Positions 42,270 to 51,709 of a DNA stretch of 64,000 nucleotides are shown here, piece by piece. The first letter of the stretch is position 1. Each line of letters opens with the position of its first letter. The notes under the pieces were generated by a model. The model saw only the letters and a list, made by a program, of their open reading frames with translations. It searched no databases and was not told the origin of the DNA. This DNA comes from Nymphaea colorata (lineage: Eukaryota; Streptophyta; Magnoliopsida; Nymphaeales; Nymphaeaceae), in assembly GCF_008831285.2 (NCBI RefSeq), contig NC_045148.1:19831002-19895001 (forward strand), written 5' to 3'. The position numbers and the translations under genes were made by a program.

Positions 42270-42630
42270 TGTCACCCAATTACAAACTTTGCAGGGAATA
42301 AGCGCTGGTGGATATTTGTCATCATCAGCATCATATGCGGACTAATCATAGCAGCAGCCTGTGCGTTGTGTGTTGTTTGGAGAAGACAGCGAAATTCAAG
42401 TAAATTTGTATATGTTTCAACAGCATTATAGGTCCTCTCTTTCACTGAAGTCGCACAACTTTCTTGATTGACTACCTCTTATGGCATTTCAGGAAAGAAC
42501 TATAAAGAAGCCTCTTTGGTTGATGTTGGGAGAATAAAGGAGAACGAGGAAGACTGTGATTTTCCACAAATCGGCCTAAGGAACATACAACATGCTACAG
42601 ACAATTTTTTGGAAGAAAATAAGCTAATAA

Positions 42631-43187
42631 AGATTTATTTACAATGTGACCTGTGGAGCTATTGCAATTATAAGTAAAAGTGTGTACGCGTGAGATCATA
42701 AGTTACTAAGACGAGCATTGATGCCCACAAAATGAAGTTAACTTGGGAGCTATTATTCTATTGAGGCGTAAAAGCTTGTAATTTATCTCTCTACACCATT
42801 TGCAACAACAGATTCACCAATCTGACGAGGGGTTTAGGCTTAAAGACTTTGAAGAAAAGTTCAAGTTCATTTGAATACTCTAGGCATCTCATTGGCTAAA
42901 TTGATGGAGAAAGTTATGATTGCTTCAACTCCGCCCAATTTCTTCAAAAAAAAAACAAATGATGCACTTCAAAACCACACATTAACATTTGGAAAGCATA
43001 AAAAACACTTTACTTTCTTCCCTTCCAATTACTTCAATTACACCAAGATAAAGGTGCGAGTAAAGATTTAGTGAACGTCACTACCGAAGAGTCCTTATCA
43101 ATCTCATTAAAAATTTTATTTGAGTAATTTTCATATGGGAATTGCTCTTTTTTCATGTTTTCCTCATTAGACAATGAGATCAATGTG

Positions 43188-43272
<85 letters not shown>

Positions 43273-43335
43273 CCGATAAAATGAGAATGCATGTTAAAAT
43301 TTGGGGACAAAAAGTCCCCTAGTTACAGTAAGAAA
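42631..43335. repeat. Shared downstream flank (duplicated block, copy 2, left part)
   Basis: The segment matches 23049-23690 after CRK2, including the GTGTACGCGTGAGATC word and the GGCATCTCATTGGCT region. It contains an (AT)n microsatellite at about 43194-43254 followed by (GA)n. The match stops near 43335, where LINE sequence begins, and resumes near 50670. Confidence 0.75.
43194..43272. repeat. Compound (AT)n(GA)n microsatellite
   Basis: About 60 bases of AT repeat followed by GA repeat. CRK2's copy of the flank lacks the expansion at the matching place. Confidence 0.9.
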
Positions 43336-43914
43336 TCGTAAACTAAAAGTAAAAGAGAAAATATACAATACAGCTCAAAAAAAAAGAAATAAGAACGGTG
43401 GGAAGAGAGTGGAAGGACGGAACGACACCATCACCCAGCCGCAAAAGAAAGACGCCGCCGCAGCCGAATGGTAAAATGAGCATCTCCCTGCACAAGACGA
43501 GCGACAGACTCCGGCGAAGAGAAGGTGCCACTGAAGACTCTGTTGTTGCACTATTTTTCCAAATGCGCCACCAAGCTGAAACGAGCCACAACCTCCAAAC
43601 ACGACCTTAAAAAAAAACCAAGTTGGGGAAAGGACATAAGAGGAAAAGAAGACGGATGCAAGGTGGGTCTGGAAGACTATTAACAAGGGAAGGTCAGGCA
43701 GAGGTAAGGACACTAAAGAAGAAAATGTAAGAGGTAAAAAGGTGAACCCTAAACTCAGCCGCGGCGAGACAGAAGTGACACTGGTTAGCTAAACTGAAGC
43801 TAAGGCACTGCAAGTGGTCAAAAGTGTTGATGTGGCCAGCAAAAAGAAGCCATGTAAAAGCAATGGCATAAGGAGAAGGGGCAGGAGACCAAACGGATCG
43901 GGGTGGAAGCGATG

Positions 43915-46763
43915 CTACGGAAGAACCAAAGGAAGCCAGGTAGCAAGAAGAAAAAGTGAAACTCCGGGAAGGTGAAAGAGGCCAGGAAGGAGGTGCAAAC
44001 GATGGGAGGTCAGCAAGGCGGAGGAAAAGAGGAAGGGCGGAAAGAAGGTCACACCAAAAGTAAGAGGAAGATGTGTGAGAGATGAAACCACTTCAAACAC
44101 TAGGGAAAGGCAGGTCAAATTTGGAGCAAATGAATAAGGTGATGGGAGAGTGCTCAGTTGCCAGACGCCACCACCAAGAATACAGAGAAGACTCACAAGC
44201 CTGACTAAGGTTGCAATCCCAGCACCCCCAAGACGCAGAAAGACAACCATATCACAGCGAGCAAGTCGATCCGAAGGCCGTTCACCATCCCAGATGAAAT
44301 TATGAATGATTCTGTCAAACCTATTCAAAACAGCTACAGGAGGTCGAAAGACCGCTAGAGCATGAAGGGGGACATACGCAAGACAGTGTTTAGCAAGAGT
44401 AATACGACCTGGGAGAGAAAGTAGTTTTCCTTGCCAACACTGAAGGCGATCAACAAGCTTCTGCTCCACTCCATCCCAAAAGGAGGGCACAGGAGGCGAC
44501 AATGAAATTTGAAGACCTAAATAGTCCATAGGTAGGCCAGCAGCCTTACACCCAAAGCAAGCTTCTGTAAAGAGTACCGTAGCCGGATCGCGTGGATGAG
44601 GGAAAGGTGACACTTAGAAGAATTAATAGAAAGACCCGATATGAACTCAAAAACCCGAAGGATGAGCCAAGTTCTCACAATCTGTTGGCGACCAGCGGTG
44701 CCAAACAGGAGAAAATCGTCAGCATACTGAATGGTGGAAAAGGTCTGTAAGTGGGGGAGTGAATGTGGTGTGAGGAAGCCAACGACCGCCGCGTGATAGA
44801 ATAAAACAGAAAAGCACTCGACAACCAAGTGGAAAAGCAAATGCGATAATGGACAACCTTGATGAAGGCCACGATCGAGACAAAATAAATCACCACACAA
44901 CCCATTGAAAGAGACTGCAAGCTGGGCCCCAGTAACAAGCGAAAGGATTCACTGCCTAAACGACGAACCAAAAGCAAGGTGGGTAAGGAGGTCAGAAAGA
45001 AACTCCCAACTAACCGAATCAAAGGCCTTAGAGATGTCCAACTTTAGGATGAAAGAAGGAAGACGCAGACAGTATATGGAGTAAACAACCTCATTAGCGA
45101 GGACAACCGCATCATGCAAACGCCGACCCTTGATGAAAGCAATCTGGAGGAGGTTAATGATAGAAGGCAAAACAGGTGCAAGCCGTAAGTAAAGCAACTT
45201 AGCAATAATCTTATAAGGTGTGGCTAAGATGGAGATCGGACGAAAGTGGGTGACGTCCGTAGGGTTAGGACGCTTAGGCACCAAGATGTAGGTGGCACGA
45301 TTAAATTATTTAAGAAAGACGGAGTTGGAGGCGAATTCATCACAAAACGCAAAGACATTAGCGCTACAAGCCTCCCAAAAGGTACGAAAAAATTCAATAG
45401 GGAAACCATCAATGTCGGGCGCCTTACCAGAACCAAGGGCCCAAACAGCGTTTTTGATCTTTTGTTGCCAAAAAAGCCGCTCAAGAGAGATCACACACGA
45501 GACAGAGAGGGAGAAGAGGTGAAAGTCTGGCAATGGATCACGGAAGGGAAGAGGTTTAAAGTAGAAATCTCGAAAATCAGCAGTCAAAGCCGGAAGAATG
45601 TCATCACCAAGAAAAACCCTTTGCCCGATAACCATGGACTGGAGCAACGCCTGGCGACGCCTTTGAGAGGCGGCCAAGTTGAAGAATCTAGAATTCTGGT
45701 CTCCATTGGAAAGCCAACCCAACCTAGAACGCTGCTGCCAATGGATGGACTCCCTAACCCGCCACTCCTAAGCAAGGCACTGGAGACAAAGGAGACGGGA
45801 AGACTGATCCGCAGAGATATTGTCAGAAGATTGAATGGACAAGATCTCCTCATCCCAAACAGACACCTCAGAAAATTTGCCACTCTAGAAAATGTGTTTC
45901 CAAGCGAATACCTCATTCCTGATGGAGTGTAACTTCCATGAGATTCTAAAAGCAGCCCACCTACCATTGATGATGTGAGCCCACCATTTAGGGACGACAG
46001 CGACAAAGGACTCATCACGGAGCCACCAAAACTCAAAACGGAACCAGGCACGCCTGGTACCAGCCCTACCCTGAAGAAGTGAAAGGAGCAGCGGAACATG
46101 ATCAGACAAGTGTCTCGGTCCTAAAACCAAGGAGGACGAAGAAAAAGCAAAGAACAGCTCAGGCGAGAGGAAGACACGATCCAACCTATGTAGAATGGGG
46201 GGATTCCTATTGTTGGACCAAGTAAACTCACCATTATTTAGAGGTACGTCAAAAAGACTGAACTCCTCAACGAACGAGTGAAAAGCAGACATAGACGGAC
46301 CAAAAATGATAGAGGAGGAAGAATCAGCAAGGCTAAACAAACAATTGAAGTCTCCTGCCAAAAGCCAAGGCGAAGGAGCAAGTTGACGAGCATGATGCAG
46401 CTCAGCCTATAGCTGGTCCCGCAAAACCCCAACGCAAGGGCCATAGACCGTAGTAACTAAGACCGGGCTATTGGGCCAGAGACCATTGAGAGAGGCAGAG
46501 ATAGAGTACCTACCAACATGCACAACCACTCCTGTAAGAGGCGGAGACCAAGCCAGTAGGATGCCGCCAGCGGCCCCATTAGCAGGCAGGAACCCAAAGG
46601 ATGGCTGACGCAACAGCGTACAAACACAAGCATGAGAGATCACCGACAACTTGGTCTCAACCACGATAAGTACTGAAGGTCCATGTTGACGGACCCAAGA
46701 TGAGAGATACCTACGCTGATAACAGGCACTCAGGCCTTGTACGTTCCAGCATGCAACCCTCAT
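43915..46763 (-). pseudogene. LINE ORF2: endonuclease and reverse transcriptase, broken
   Basis: Read on the - strand, the start MRVACWNVQGL and later ETKL, GDFNCLF and LSDHVPLLL are endonuclease blocks of the L1-type apurinic nuclease family. Reverse transcriptase follows: FRPISILATPYKIIAKLL, FIKGRRLHDAVVLANEVV, KLDISKAFDSVSWEFL, GLHQGCPLSHLLF and the YADD active site in QYADDFLLF. After this comes the usual post-RT region (LGLQISLSPP, CWQGKLLSLPGRITL). The blocks lie in different frames, and stops interrupt it (near 46364, 45885, 45306, 44950 and 44515), so no full enzyme is made. The ATG overlaps the ORF1 stop as ATGA, an arrangement compatible with coupled translation when the element was alive. 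Confidence 0.88.
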
Positions 46764-48250
46764 GAGGAAACCACACGAAGCGACGTACGCCTGGCTGTCC
46801 TAACCGCACCAGGGGGGAGGATGGAGGTTGCAGAAGCTCCAATCCCGCGCAATTCTCTCCGCAACTCCCTCCGCAACCTACCGAGGTTGGAGTGGGAGAC
46901 CGGCGCAACAATGGCAACAAATAAAGAACGTAGGAATTCAAGTTGTCCCTGCTGAAGAGAGACCTTAAGAGCGGCAAGCGCATCCGGAAGGGAGATGCCT
47001 AGCTCAACATCTAACAAGGGAGAGACAAGTGGCAACCCATCGGGCAAAAGGGGACTAACAACAGGTCCAGTGGCGGGACCAGGCAACAGAGTTGGAGAGA
47101 GAGGCGAAGACGGGGAAGGGGGAGTAGTGGACCAAGAGTCAGGACGCAGGGCAGGGGAAGAAGTGTCAACATAAGGGAAGTGGGAGAGGGCAGGCCTAAC
47201 ATAGGGGAGGGTAACGCAGGCGGGGTTGCGAGGACAGCCGCGACTGAGTCCAGAGAGCAGTACATGCAGGGAAGGCAAGGCAGTGGTAAAGCTACAACCA
47301 AAGGAAATAGAAGAAAGCCTGAGCAGGTGGGCGAAGGAGGTGGACTAGTAGGTAGCAGAGGCAGAGGGGGGCCGGTGACCAGGGTAAAGAGCAAGGAACA
47401 GGCAACAGAGGGGTATGGGCTGACTGGGGGTGATGAAACACTAAAGGTTAAGGCAATAGAGGCCGCAATCGAAAAAGAGCGAGCAACAACGGCAAGCTCA
47501 AGGGGATGAACCCCTGCAAACGAGCGGGCAGCCAGCTGTGATGGTGCAAAGGACCAGACGTACCCAAGATCAGACTGAACAGCGAGCAGCGCCGTGTCGG
47601 GGCATCCTGAGATGGTCGCGCGCGAGCCCCCAACACGCAAAGAAGAAAAAGGAAGGGGCGAGCAAGGTACCTCAGGGGAGCGCATCTGAGAGTAGGCGGG
47701 ACTCTGTGGAGAAGGCGAAGCTGGCTCCAGTGGTGAAGGAAGCAAGGGCGGGAGCTGGGACGGCAGGACCTCGGCAAGCGAAGAGCACTGGTGCGACAGA
47801 CCACCTGGGCTGAAGATCTTCTGTACCTCTACCAAGAAAGGCGGACCCCTGTGTGCCAGGAAAAGCAGGCCCAGGACAAGGAAGTCTGACAGATAAAAAA
47901 AAAATAGAGCTAACATCTGAAGAAGGCGACAGAGGAGCCGTTGGCACAGGAACCCGGACCCAAAAGGAGAAAGCAACAGCTGCAAAGCCATGCCGCCGAC
48001 CAAAAAGTCGCGGATCATTCTGACAAGCAGGAAAGCGACAGCGAGAACATGTAACGGCCTGACGGCCGTTCAAGGTAGCACACCTCTGACACCACCACTG
48101 GCCCCATCTGACGCGAATAAAAGTGACGGACCGAAGAAGGTGACGATGCCTGGAAGCATGACAGGAAGAGGGGACACACCAAGGCGATGAAGTCAGCCTA
48201 CCGACTGAGACCACCTTGGTCTGCCTCGGTCGCAAGGAACAATCACCCAT
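46760..48250 (-). pseudogene. LINE ORF1-like region with RanBP2-type zinc finger, broken
   Basis: The N-terminal part, MGDCSLRPRQTK (from 48250), is followed by WWCQRCATLNGRQAVTCSRC. This fits the RanBP2 finger pattern W-x-C-x2-C-x3-N-x6-C-x2-C exactly. Pro/Ser/Leu-rich sequence follows in three shifting frames to a stop at 46760-46762 that overlaps the ORF2 start. Plant L1 ORF1 proteins more often carry a DUF4283 or RRM-like domain with a CCHC knuckle; neither was seen. RanBP2 fingers bind single-stranded RNA or ubiquitin in known proteins, so an RNA-binding role is a reasonable inference. Confidence 0.65.
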
Positions 48251-48500
48251 CTACAAAAAGAGAAACCAACAACGGGCAGGAGGGAGGAACGCCTCGAGGA
48301 GGCCGTGAGCATCTTGCAGCTGAAGCGAGCCGGTGAAGACATAACTGAAGATAGTAGACTGCCAACTGAAAGACAATGCCAAAGCCTGATGGGTCCCCTC
48401 AGGTGAGCAAAGAAAACTGACCGCAGCACAACAAAGCAAGCGATTAAGGGGGAGGGGGTTACTTGACCTGATATCACAGAAACTGGTACCACGAACCAAA
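47774..48500 (-). repeat. LINE 5' module X, copy 1
   Basis: About 727 bp that recurs in the same orientation at 49223-49935. It holds one intact RanBP2-type finger (about 48043-48104 on the - strand) and the ORF1 start region. Confidence 0.8.
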
Positions 48501-48582
48501 GGGAGAAAGGGGGTTTTACTTGGGCGGTGATCAGGCTCCTTCAACCAGCAAATCGACGCATCAGCCGGAGGACAGGAAGGTG

Positions 48583-48960
48583 GTGGGGAACTTGGGCACC
48601 GGTGAGGAAGACTTCGATCGGACCAGCTAAGAGAAAGAGAAAGAGAGAGAGAGAGGGAGAGAGAGAGAGAGAAGGCGACTTGGTGTGTCCCATCTTCCTG
48701 TCGTGATTCCAAGCTTCGTCACCTTCTTCGGTCCATGGCTTCTATCCGCATCAGATGGGGCCAATGGTGGTGTCAGAGGTGTGCTACCTTGAATGGCCGT
48801 CGAGCCGTTACGTGTTCTCGCTGTCGCTTTTCTGCTGGTCAAAATGATCTGCGACTTTTTGGTCGGCAGCATGGCTTTGCAGCTATTGCTTCCTCTTTTT
48901 GGGTCCGGGAGACGGTGGGGAACTTGGGCACCGGTGAGGAAGACTCCGATCAGACCAGCT

Positions 48961-48992
<32 letters not shown>

Positions 48993-49213
48993 AGGTGACT
49001 TGGTGTGTCCCCTCGTCCCGTCGTGCTTCCAGGCTTCGTCACCTTCTTCAGCCTGTCGCTTCTATCTGCATTAGATGAGGCCAGTGGTGGTGTTAGAGGT
49101 GTGCTACCTTGAATGGCCGTCGGGCCGTTACGTGTTCTCGCTGTCGCTTTCCTACTCGTCAGAATGATCCGCGACTTTTTGGTCGACGGCATGGCTTTGT
49201 AGTTGTTGCTTCC
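48583..49213 (+). repeat. Inverted finger modules Y1 and Y2, about 330-bp tandem pair
   Basis: Two head-to-tail units (about 48583-48912 and 48913-49213) each start GGTGGGGAACTTGGGCACCG, pass through a GA microsatellite and run into the finger-coding sequence in the opposite orientation to module X. Y1 has an intact finger frame (WWCQRCATLNGRRAVTCSRC, about 48772-48831). Y2 has a TAG in place of a CAG and other changes, so it is dead. Confidence 0.8.
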
Positions 49214-49222
49214 CCCATATTC

Positions 49223-49935
49223 TGCAAGTGAAGAGCATTGGTGCGACAGACCACCTGGGCTGAAGATCTTCAGGACCTCTACAGAGAAAGGCGGACCCTG
49301 TGTGCCAGGAAAAGCAGGCCTAGGCCAAGGAAGTCTGATAGAGACAAAAAAATAGAGCTACCATCTGAAGAAGGCGACAGAGGAGCCGCTGGCATAGTAA
49401 TCCGGACCCAAAAGGAGGAAGCAACCACTCCAAAGCCATGGCGCCGACCAAAAAGTCGATGATCATTCTGACAAGCAGGAAAGCGACAGCGATAACACAT
49501 AACGGCCCGACGGCCGTTCAAGGTAGCACACCTCTGACACCACCACTGACCCCATCTGACCCGGATAGAAGCGACGAACCGAAGAAGGTGACGAAGCCTG
49601 AAAGCATGATGGGAAGAGGGGACACACCAAGGCGAGGGGGTCGGCCTACCGACTGAGACCACCTTGGTCTGCCTCGGCCGCAAGGAACAATCACCCATCT
49701 GCAAAAGGAGAAACCAACAGCATGCAGGAGGGAGGAACGCCTGGAGGAGGCCGCGAGTATCTTGCAGCTGAAACGAGTAGGTGAATGCACAACTAAAGAT
49801 AGTAGACTGCCAACTGAAAGACAACGCCAAAGCCTGATTGGCCCCCTTACGCGAGCAAAGAAAACTGACCGCAGCACGACAAAGCAAGCGATTAAGGGGG
49901 AGGGGGTTACTCGGCTTGATACTGGTACCACCAAC
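49223..49935 (-). repeat. LINE 5' module X, copy 2
   Basis: Direct repeat of 47774-48500 with modest divergence. It again encodes an intact finger on the - strand (about 49495-49560, CQRCATLNGRRAVMCYRC). With Y1 and Y2 between the X copies, the region is X (-), Y1 (+), Y2 (+), X' (-). Confidence 0.8.
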
Positions 49936-50224
49936 CCAAGCCCCCTACGGTGGATGCAAAGGCGGAAGAGGAGGGAGGGTGGCCATGACACCAACCCTGC
50001 ACAAGAACAAAGTGGCTGGACCAAAACAACGAAGCCAATCACAAGTATGTGCCCACCCACTGCCAAGGCAGCTATGTCTGGACCCGCTCAAAGCCTAAGC
50101 TGAGCACGGCCCCACAGGCTGGTGAGACACAACTTAGCGCAACGTGAGAGGAAGGCATCGATAAAGGACCAGTAAGCTAACACAATGTTGTAAAAGACAA
50201 TTCATGGAACAGTTGTCGTGCAGC

Positions 50225-50515
50225 TCCAAAGAGGTGTGGAGACGGGAGTTGGACAGACGTGCGGGAGGTGGGCAGGCGGGAGGTGAGCAGACAGGCGGGC
50301 GAGCAAGACGGGCGGCCGGTGAGCAGACGGGAGGAGAGGAGACGGGAGGTGAGTAGGCGGTCAGGCGGGAGGTGAGGAGACGGGCAGGTGGGAGAGACGG
50401 GCGGGAGAGATGGGCGAGCAAGCGGGGGAGCAGCTGAGGAGACGGGCAGGTGGGAGCGACGGGCGAGCAGGCGGGTGAGAGAGATAGGCGAGTGGGGGAG
50501 AGACGGCTGGAGGAG
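50225..50515. repeat. G-rich degenerate minisatellite
   Basis: On the + strand this is a run of GACGGGAGGTGAGCAG-like and GGCGGGCGAGCA-like units with dozens of GGG tracts and few pyrimidines. It lies in the presumed 5' region of the LINE. Many GGG runs with short loops make G-quadruplex formation plausible. Confidence 0.7.
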
Positions 50516-50518
50516 ATG

Positions 50519-50665
50519 AAGGGAGAAAGGGGGTTTTACTTGGGCGGTGATCAGGATCCTTCAACCAGCGAACCGACGCCTCAGCCGGAGGACAGGAAGG
50601 CAGTGGGTAACTTGGGCACCGGTGAGGAAGACTCCGATCGGACCAGCTAAGAGAGAGAGAGAGAG
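50519..50665. repeat. Third copy of the LINE edge module
   Basis: It matches 48503-48650: GGGAGAAAGGGGGTTTTACT, the GTGATCAGG region, GGGCACCGGTGAGGAAGACT and a terminal GA repeat. It marks the right edge of the LINE against the shared flank that resumes at about 50670. Confidence 0.75.
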
Positions 50666-50669
50666 AGAG

Positions 50670-51565
50670 AGCGAGAAATAAAGGGATACGACTAGCAACT
50701 CGTATACCTCCTGTTAGACCATCTATCTACACACTTCTTTCTCTCTTTCTCTTTTTCTTTCCATATCTTCTTGTCAGAGAGGGGGAGAGAGATAAATAGC
50801 GGAAATGGCAGGAAATTCAATAGCAAAAACCAAAGAAACAAGAAACAAAAGGAACTCAAAATAAAATACAAAAAACAAACAAACAAAAGGAGGCAAAACT
50901 GGAGAGGGGCATATATTCAACATTTGGCTGTAGGCGAAGATCAATGCCCAGAACTAGGTGCACATCAACCCTATTGCAGAACCCATAGAGACAGGGGTAG
51001 TTGTGTCCCAAAAACTCGATTATTCAACTCCTCCCATATTCTCCACCAACAGCTAATAAAAGGGAACTGTTAGAAACCTTAACAAGTAAGGGCAATGTCT
51101 AATTTTTAGAAAATTTTACTTGTCGTATATAAAAATTTTAAAAAATGATAATTCGGCTCTTGTCAAAATTTTGAAACTTTAATTGAGCTCCTGTCAAAAT
51201 TTTAAAACTTTAATTCAGCAATCATGAAAAATTTCTATTTTCACCCCTGACAAGGGAGTGGGGTAAAAAGGAAGAGGGTGTGGCAAAAAAGGGTGGAGAG
51301 AATGGCGGGTGAGGAAATGTAATGTGTTTTTTATTTTTATTTTAAATGATAAAGATTTTATACTAATTTTTTAATTTTTTCTTCTGTTTGATTTCTGAAT
51401 TCTGTCCAAGTTTTATTTGATTTTTTAAAATCAAAATACATTTTAAATCATTCCTATCCAATTCTGATTTGATTCGACTTACCAATTCATTAAATCTTTT
51501 ACTTTCATATTCTGTTCAGACACCGAATTTAACAACATTAGCATTTATACCCTCCTTGTCTACCG
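50670..51565. repeat. Shared flank (duplicated block, copy 2, right part)
   Basis: It matches 23690-24300 and then 25140-25370 near CRK3, including the CAAAACTGGAGAGGGGCA word and the ACATTTTAAATCATTCCTAT region. The 43-bp tandem repeat found before CRK3 is absent here. No gene is supported. Confidence 0.75.
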
Positions 51566-51566
51566 C

Positions 51567-51573
51567 TATAAAT
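51567..51573 (+). promoter_or_regulatory. Candidate TATA box of CRK5 (type B promoter)
   Basis: TATAAAT in the same CTACCGCTATAAATG context as before CRK3. It lies 143 bases upstream of the CRK5 ATG. Confidence 0.6.
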
Positions 51574-51709
51574 GTTGTAGCTGTGTACAGCTTCATCCCC
51601 TCCAGTCGATACATGTAAAGGTGATTCTAGAGACTTTCTAACATGGCTTCCAATCGTACAAAAATTTGATCATCGTTCACGTCTCGGTGAGTGGTAACAT
51701 CGAGAAGGA

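Larger units (their letters stand above)
41503..42294 (+). other. Remaining part of CRK4 intron 1
   Basis: From the CCATTATGAG word near 41525 onward this matches intron 1 of CRK2, CRK3 and CRK5, which marks where the original intron resumes after the solo LTR. It also holds a MITE fragment and a 33-bp tandem duplication, listed separately. Confidence 0.6.
37679..42630 (+). pseudogene. CRK4: degenerate four-DUF26 CRK relic
   Basis: The exon 1 relic (37679-38263) starts with an ATG in a paralogue-like context but has a TGA as codon 6 (37694-37696) where CRK1 has TGC. Large internal deletions join parts of domain 1 to domain 2 (CKSC is kept at about 37860), followed by a domain 3 fragment and the FFFGDP end of domain 4. 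The donor GTGAGC is still there. Intron 1 is about 4.0 kb against 0.7-1.0 kb in the paralogues because it holds a solo LTR. Exon 2 (42295-42399, KRWWIFVII and membrane helix) is intact. Exon 3 starts at 42493 and stops abruptly after EENKL near 42628. From there the sequence continues as the 3' untranslated region found after CRK2, starting at its AATAAA. Exons 4-7 are gone. No functional product is possible. Confidence 0.92.
43340..50665 (-). mobile_element. Decayed LINE (L1-like non-LTR retrotransposon) with complex 5' region
   Basis: About 7.3 kb on the - strand. From its 5' end (right) to its 3' end (left) it has a repeat-rich 5' region, an ORF1-like region with RanBP2-type zinc fingers (48250-46760), and ORF2 with endonuclease and reverse transcriptase (46763-43915). 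Frameshifts break both. The limits are placed by comparison with the uninterrupted flank at 23049-24300. I did not find a poly(A) tail or target duplication, so the ends are approximate. Confidence 0.82.

Noticed and set aside
45246-45932. Long + strand open frame of 228 codons
   Set aside because: It is antisense to the LINE endonuclease and reverse-transcriptase region, whose motifs are clear on the - strand.
48735-48962. Possible small stand-alone zinc-finger gene on the + strand
   Set aside because: The finger is one of four repeated modules belonging to the LINE 5' region. No gene structure supports an independent gene.
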